A DNA stretch of 8,664 bases from positions 1-8,664 of the forward strand of contig JAYOFM010000132.1 of the NCBI GenBank assembly GCA_038117225.1, read 5' to 3'. The notes under the pieces are model-generated. The model was not told the origin of the DNA and did not search any database. It saw only the letters and a list, made by a program, of their open reading frames with translations. This DNA is from JAYOFM01 sp038117225 (GTDB taxonomy: Bacteria; Pseudomonadota; Alphaproteobacteria; Rhodospirillales; Casp-alpha2). Shown here one piece after another: positions 5,263 through 8,664 of this stretch; position 1 is the first letter of the stretch; each line of letters begins with the position of its first letter. The position numbers were made by a program, and so were the translations under genes.

Positions 5263-7191
5263 CTACACCGCGACGCGCTCGTCCTCCACGGCCTTGGCAT
5301 CGGCGATCAGTTTCTTGCACAAAATGACGGCATCAACCGCGTTATCGGCATAGCCGGTGGCATTGATCCGGGTTGCGTAATCCTGCGTCACCGGCGCGCC
5401 GCCGACGATGATTGGATAATCCTTCCCTTCACGCGCGAAGGCTTCGATGGTTTTCATCATGAACGGCATCGACGTCGTCAACAACGCCGACAGACCGATG
5501 ATGTCGGCGCCGACTTTGTCGGCGTGCTCGATGATCGACATGGGGTCGGTGTTGACGCCCAGATCGACGATCTCGAAACCCGCGCCCTCCAGCATCATGC
5601 AGACCAGGTTCTTGCCGATGTCGTGCAGGTCGCCCTGCACCGTCGCCATGACAACGATGCCTTTCGGCGGCTCCTTCGATGCGGTGAGGATGGGACGAAG
5701 TATTTCCAGCCCCGCCTTCATGGCGCGCGCCGCAATCAGCATTTCCGGCACGAACAGCTCGCCGCGGCCGAACAGATCGCCGATGGTGTCCATGGCAGCG
5801 ATCAGGCCCTCGTCGAGGATATCACCACAGGTCTCACCCGCATCCAGGGCCTCGGCGCACAATCGCGCGCATTCCTCATCGTCGAAATCCATCACCGAAT
5901 CATAGATTAGGTTGAAGATCTCCTTCTTGCCTTCCTTGGCCTGGGCGTGCAGATGTTCGCGGATGTTGCCCTCGATATCGCCGATGACACCGATGCCCAT
6001 CCAACGGCCCTTGTCACCGGCGCGGGCACTTGATTCCGCATCCGTGCCGCTAAAGATCTGGCCTTCGTAGGGGCGATCGCCGGCGCGCCAACTCTTGATG
6101 GCGTTGATGGCGATCTTGGCGTGTTCGACCGGCGTCTGGGCGCTGAGATTACATAGATAGAGGAAGAATTTATCACCGTGCGGACCGCGGGTACCGACCT
6201 CCATGTACTCGTGGACGCGCTTGACGATTTCCTCTTCCGGTCCCTCCTGCAGGACATGGTTGTCGACGCCGAACTGCAGCGGAATACCGATCGTGTCGGC
6301 GTAGGCGCGCCCCCGTTCGGTGCCAACGCGGTAAAGGTCGGGATCTTGAATTTTCAAATAACGGGGCGTCGCTTGGAGCTTCTTTTCCCAGAAGCTTTCC
6401 GGGCTGCCGGCGAATGAATCGCCCCACCAGTTGTCGACCTGAACGACCTTCCGACCACCACACAATTCGCGCAGTTTGAGAATGTTGGGGATCGAGAATT
6501 CATCGAGAATTTCCTCGCTGATGAACGGTAACGACCCGATGGCGTCGGAACCGTTGGTGCCGGCGTCGGGAAAATCCTCGAACAGTGAATTGATGTAGGG
6601 CGCGAGGACTTCCTCGACCAGAACATTGAACACCTTGTGGACGAATGCCGGGTCTTCGTCGATGCGCAGAATCATCTGTTCGAACTGCATGCACTGGGCG
6701 ACGAAGGTTAAGGGGCCGCAGAAGCGGATCGTCGGCGTCTTCCCGGTCTTCTCGTGAAACAGATGCAGGGCGTCGCGGACGAAAGGCATGCGGCCGGATT
6801 TTCGCGGATCAGGCATTTTTAATTTTGCCAAATCCTTTTCCGTCTTGATGAGCGGATCGGTATTGTTAATGGCTGGCGATAGTTCATCGAACCACGACAT
6901 TTTTCCGCCCAACGCCTCGCATTCGATGTCGTAAACATCCCAAAGCGTGTCCGCCTCGTCGAAACCGAGCTCGGCGCAGGTTCGCAAATTGCCCTCGATG
7001 AAAACTTCAGGGTTGGCATAGAAGTCGTGGCCATTGATGCCTTGATAGGCCATGGCGAACTCGGACATCTGGGCAACGAATGGCGGAAACTTCGAGCCGC
7101 TACCACCGAGGACGCCCGCGAGGGCTTCATAGCCGTCGTCGAAGCAGGTCTTGTAGTCGTACTTGGCTTCGGTCATTAGGGGTTCGCTCAT
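5263..7191 (-). CDS. Fused UroD-type methyltransferase and corrinoid (B12-binding) protein
   Basis: The frame is open from 7251, but ATG 7191 is chosen because GAAGGA lies eight bases upstream; this gives 642 residues. Residues about 40-370 resemble the uroporphyrinogen decarboxylase-like barrel used by corrinoid methyltransferases (RFCGPLTF at 156-163, FGVDNHVLQEGPEEEI, LCNLSAQTPVEH). Residues about 421-505 form the helical cap of methyltransferase corrinoid proteins (VPEMLIAARAM). Residues about 511-642 are the B12 Rossmann domain, with DLHDIG (His523 as lower cobalt ligand), SAL at 568-570 and GG at 597-598. The order of domains is that of the chloromethane methyltransferase CmuA. Such proteins move a methyl group from a substrate onto cobalt. 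The HxC zinc motif of MtaA/MtbA-type enzymes appears as Gln251-Val-Asp253, while the later Cys347 is kept, so the substrate or metal site may differ. It is convergent with LysR 2 and divergent from the ABC gene. The substrate is unknown. Confidence 0.9.
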   Translation of the reverse strand: MSEPLMTEAKYDYKTCFDDGYEALAGVLGGSGSKFPPFVAQMSEFAMAYQGINGHDFYANPEVFIEGNLRTCAELGFDEADTLWDVYDIECEALGGKMSWFDELSPAINNTDPLIKTEKDLAKLKMPDPRKSGRMPFVRDALHLFHEKTGKTPTIRFCGPLTFVAQCMQFEQMILRIDEDPAFVHKVFNVLVEEVLAPYINSLFEDFPDAGTNGSDAIGSLPFISEEILDEFSIPNILKLRELCGGRKVVQVDNWWGDSFAGSPESFWEKKLQATPRYLKIQDPDLYRVGTERGRAYADTIGIPLQFGVDNHVLQEGPEEEIVKRVHEYMEVGTRGPHGDKFFLYLCNLSAQTPVEHAKIAINAIKSWRAGDRPYEGQIFSGTDAESSARAGDKGRWMGIGVIGDIEGNIREHLHAQAKEGKKEIFNLIYDSVMDFDDEECARLCAEALDAGETCGDILDEGLIAAMDTIGDLFGRGELFVPEMLIAARAMKAGLEILRPILTASKEPPKGIVVMATVQGDLHDIGKNLVCMMLEGAGFEIVDLGVNTDPMSIIEHADKVGADIIGLSALLTTSMPFMMKTIEAFAREGKDYPIIVGGAPVTQDYATRINATGYADNAVDAVILCKKLIADAKAVEDERVAV

Positions 7192-7305
7192 GGTCGTGTT
7201 CCTTCGGTGCGTGGGGACGAGGGCCATCGTGGAGGCGAGCCGACTCATCATCCGGCCACTTTAGGCGCACTATTGTTCGACATTAAAATAGTTAATTTAA
7301 CAACC

Positions 7306-7317
7306 ATTCCTCGGATT
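7306..7317 (-). promoter_or_regulatory. Third copy of the TCCGAGGA operator-like element
   Basis: The plus strand reads ATTCCTCGGATT; the minus strand reads AATCCGAGGAAT, which contains the same 8-base core found at the starts of both LysR genes. It lies about 115 bases before the start of the fusion gene, next to the palindrome GTTAATTTAAC. Binding by one of the LysR proteins is inferred from the shared core. Confidence 0.45.
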
Positions 7318-7393
7318 TTCTGATAAAGTAATTTTGGCTGTTACGGCCAAGACCCGACAGGCGTAATCTGAAAGCCATGGGCGCATCATCGGA

Positions 7394-7418
7394 AATTCTT
7401 ATGGACATCGTAAGAATT
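7394..7418. promoter_or_regulatory. LysR-box-like dyad upstream of the ABC ATPase gene
   Basis: AATTCTTA (7394-7401) and TAAGAATT (7411-7418) are exact inverted copies separated by nine bases. T7400 and A7412 give the T-N11-A geometry typical of LysR-type binding sites. The centre is 96-97 bases before the ATG at 7503. No T run follows, so it is not a terminator. Confidence 0.5.
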
Positions 7419-7425
7419 ATCTAAT

Positions 7426-7454
7426 TTGCAAGCGTCGATGATCGGCGCAATACT
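7426..7454 (+). promoter_or_regulatory. Weak candidate promoter for the ABC ATPase gene
   Basis: TTGCAA (7426-7431) and AATACT (7449-7454) are 17 bases apart, each with four of six bases of the sigma-70 consensus. The LysR-box-like dyad would lie just upstream of the -35, where a LysR activator would bind. The match is weak and other placements are possible. Confidence 0.25.
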
Positions 7455-7502
7455 TATTGATCGACCATCAAGAGTCGACTATCGGCAGGGAACATTATTA
7501 TC

Positions 7503-8642
7503 ATGGCTGGCGTAACCATACGCGAGATTAAGAAGTCATTCGGTCACACTCCGGTGCTGAAGGGCGTGTCGCTCGACATCGAGAACGGCGAGTTTATCGT
7601 TCTCGTGGGCCCGTCCGGTTGCGGCAAATCGACGCTGCTGCGCATCATCGCCGGCCTTGAGCAGCAAAACAGCGGTAATATTGAAATCGGCAACGAGGTC
7701 GTGGACAAGCTTCATCCGAGCCGCCGTGACATCGCCATGGTGTTCCAGTCCTACGCGCTCTATCCGCACCTGACGGTCGAGAAAAACATCGCCATACCGC
7801 TACGCATGCGGCGCCTCAGCCAACTGCAACGCCTACCGCTTATCGGCGGATTAATACCTGGAAGCGGTGAAGTCATCGCCGACATTAACCGGGACGTCAG
7901 CAATACCATGGATATGCTCGGCATCGGCCATCTGGCGGATCGCAAACCGGGCCAACTGTCGGGCGGGCAACGCCAACGGGTCGCCGTCGGCCGCGCCATG
8001 GTTCGTCACCCGCAAGCGTTCTTGATGGATGAGCCGCTGTCCAACCTGGATGCCGAACTACGCGTTCACATGCGCGCCGAAATTGCCGAGTTGCACCGCC
8101 GTCTGGCGACGACTTTCATCTATGTCACCCACGACCAAGCGGAAGCCATGACCATGGCCGACCGGGTCGCAGTCATGATGGACGGCGAGTTGCTACAGGT
8201 CGACACGCCGGCCAAGGTTTACGGCGACCCTACCGATATTCGTGTCGCTGAATTCATCGGCAGCCCCAAAATCAACATCCTGCCGGCCGAAGTCGATGGC
8301 AGCGGCAAGGTCAATGTCGGCGATCGTGTCATGGCGGGCCTGTATTGCAGCGCCAAGGGCAAGGCCGTCCAGATCGGGGTGCGACCGGAAGCCGTCGACC
8401 TGGGTGGCATTGATGCGCCGGGTCTGCCGTGCCGTATCATTCACCACGAGAACCTCGGTTCCGAAGCCTATTTCCATGTGGAACTGAATATTGGCGGACG
8501 CGTGATCTGCCGCATGAAATCGGCGGCCCTGGAGACATTCCACACCGGCGATGAAGCGACTGTCTTGCTTGAGCCGAAGAATGCGTTGCTGTTCGACACG
8601 ACCGGCGAACGATTGTCGGCGAAGATCGAGATGGTGGCCTGA
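7503..8642 (+). CDS. ABC importer ATP-binding protein, UgpC/MalK class
   Basis: This is a 379-residue cytoplasmic ATPase that energises a binding-protein-dependent importer. Motifs in order: Walker A GPSGCGKST (36-44), Q-loop Gln82, signature LSGGQ (152-156), Walker B FLMDEP (173-178), D-loop SNLD (180-183) and switch His210. The C-terminal 120 residues match the regulatory TOBE-type domain of this class (VGVRPE-like IGVRPEAVDL). The class serves sugars, glycerol phosphate and other polar solutes, so the substrate cannot be read off. An extra stretch of about 18 residues (about 103-125, RLSQLQRLPLIGGLIPG) enlarges the helical subdomain compared with MalK, at the face near the permease. The TGA stop overlaps the ATG of a possible next gene. 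No permease or binding protein is encoded within the window apart from the misplaced permease fragment in LysR 2. Confidence 0.95.
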   Translation: MAGVTIREIKKSFGHTPVLKGVSLDIENGEFIVLVGPSGCGKSTLLRIIAGLEQQNSGNIEIGNEVVDKLHPSRRDIAMVFQSYALYPHLTVEKNIAIPLRMRRLSQLQRLPLIGGLIPGSGEVIADINRDVSNTMDMLGIGHLADRKPGQLSGGQRQRVAVGRAMVRHPQAFLMDEPLSNLDAELRVHMRAEIAELHRRLATTFIYVTHDQAEAMTMADRVAVMMDGELLQVDTPAKVYGDPTDIRVAEFIGSPKINILPAEVDGSGKVNVGDRVMAGLYCSAKGKAVQIGVRPEAVDLGGIDAPGLPCRIIHHENLGSEAYFHVELNIGGRVICRMKSAALETFHTGDEATVLLEPKNALLFDTTGERLSAKIEMVA

Positions 8643-8664
8643 TGGATTCCGGTGGCCGCCGACA
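8642..8664 (+). CDS. Possible start of the next gene, cut by the window edge
   Basis: The ATG at 8642-8644 overlaps the ATPase stop (TGATG), the usual geometry of translational coupling. Only MDSGGRR is visible, and GGTGG just upstream is a plausible weak ribosome binding site. In such operons the neighbour is often a permease, a binding protein or a catabolic enzyme, but seven residues do not decide. Confidence 0.35.

Larger units (their letters stand above)
7192..7502. promoter_or_regulatory. Divergent regulatory region between the fusion gene and the ABC ATPase gene
   Basis: This is 311 bases with no gene, and AT-rich in the part 7270-7430. It must hold the promoters of both flanking genes. 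It contains an 11-base palindrome GTTAATTTAAC (7291-7301), a copy of the TCCGAGGA element (7308-7315) and the longer dyad at 7394-7418. The ABC ATPase has a modest ribosome binding site AGGGA at 7487-7491, eleven bases before its ATG. Confidence 0.65.

Noticed and set aside
5194..5910. 238-codon open frame on the plus strand
   Set aside because: It lies antisense to the corrinoid domain of the fusion gene, is rich in His, Arg and Asp as expected of a shadow frame in GC-rich DNA, and has no recognisable motif.
5263..7191. Naming the fusion CmuA (chloromethane methyltransferase)
   Set aside because: Only the domain order is shared as far as can be seen; the HxC zinc motif differs and no CmuB partner is present, so a gene symbol would claim too much.

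Overview
The window looks like a piece of an alphaproteobacterial genome, probably a draft or metagenome scaffold. The inference rests on GC-rich codon use, an UgpC/MalK-class ABC ATPase, two LysR-type regulators, and a run of ten N at 4637-4646 that marks an unresolved scaffold join. No RNA gene, CRISPR array or transposase was seen. No gene here was matched to a database; all calls come from motifs read by eye.

Layout: (1) 3-326 (+), the end of an unrecognised reading frame that enters from the left edge; (2) 327-701, gene-free; (3) 702-1745 (+), a divergent ketopantoate-reductase-like dehydrogenase; (4) 1896-2948 (-), a short 'core' MetE-type zinc methyltransferase; (5) 3066-4022 (-), LysR regulator 1; (6) 4168-5257 (+), LysR regulator 2, divergent from the first and split by an assembly artefact; (7) 5263-7191 (-), a fusion of a UroD-type methyltransferase with a corrinoid (B12) carrier domain; (8) 7192-7502, a regulatory region with several dyads; (9) 7503-8642 (+), an ABC importer ATPase, followed by a start codon overlapping its stop.

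A working model, which is inference: the ABC importer brings in a methylated compound. The UroD-corrinoid fusion moves a methyl group from it onto its own cobalt. The core-MetE-type protein, which keeps all four zinc ligands but lacks the N-terminal half of classical MetE, could then pass the methyl group to homocysteine. The reductase-like enzyme may oxidise or reduce the remaining skeleton. The two LysR proteins are paralogues and would control the cluster. In support, the 8-base core TCCGAGGA occurs directly in front of both LysR genes and again in the region between the fusion gene and the ABC gene, and a separate AATTCTTA-N9-TAAGAATT dyad with T-N11-A geometry precedes the ABC gene. The substrate cannot be read from the sequence.

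The 154 bases at 4637-4790 are very probably an assembly error. They hold the gap, about 97 bases of an antisense ABC permease gene, and a second copy of a 47-base LysR segment. Removing them restores one intact 311-residue LysR protein in frame.
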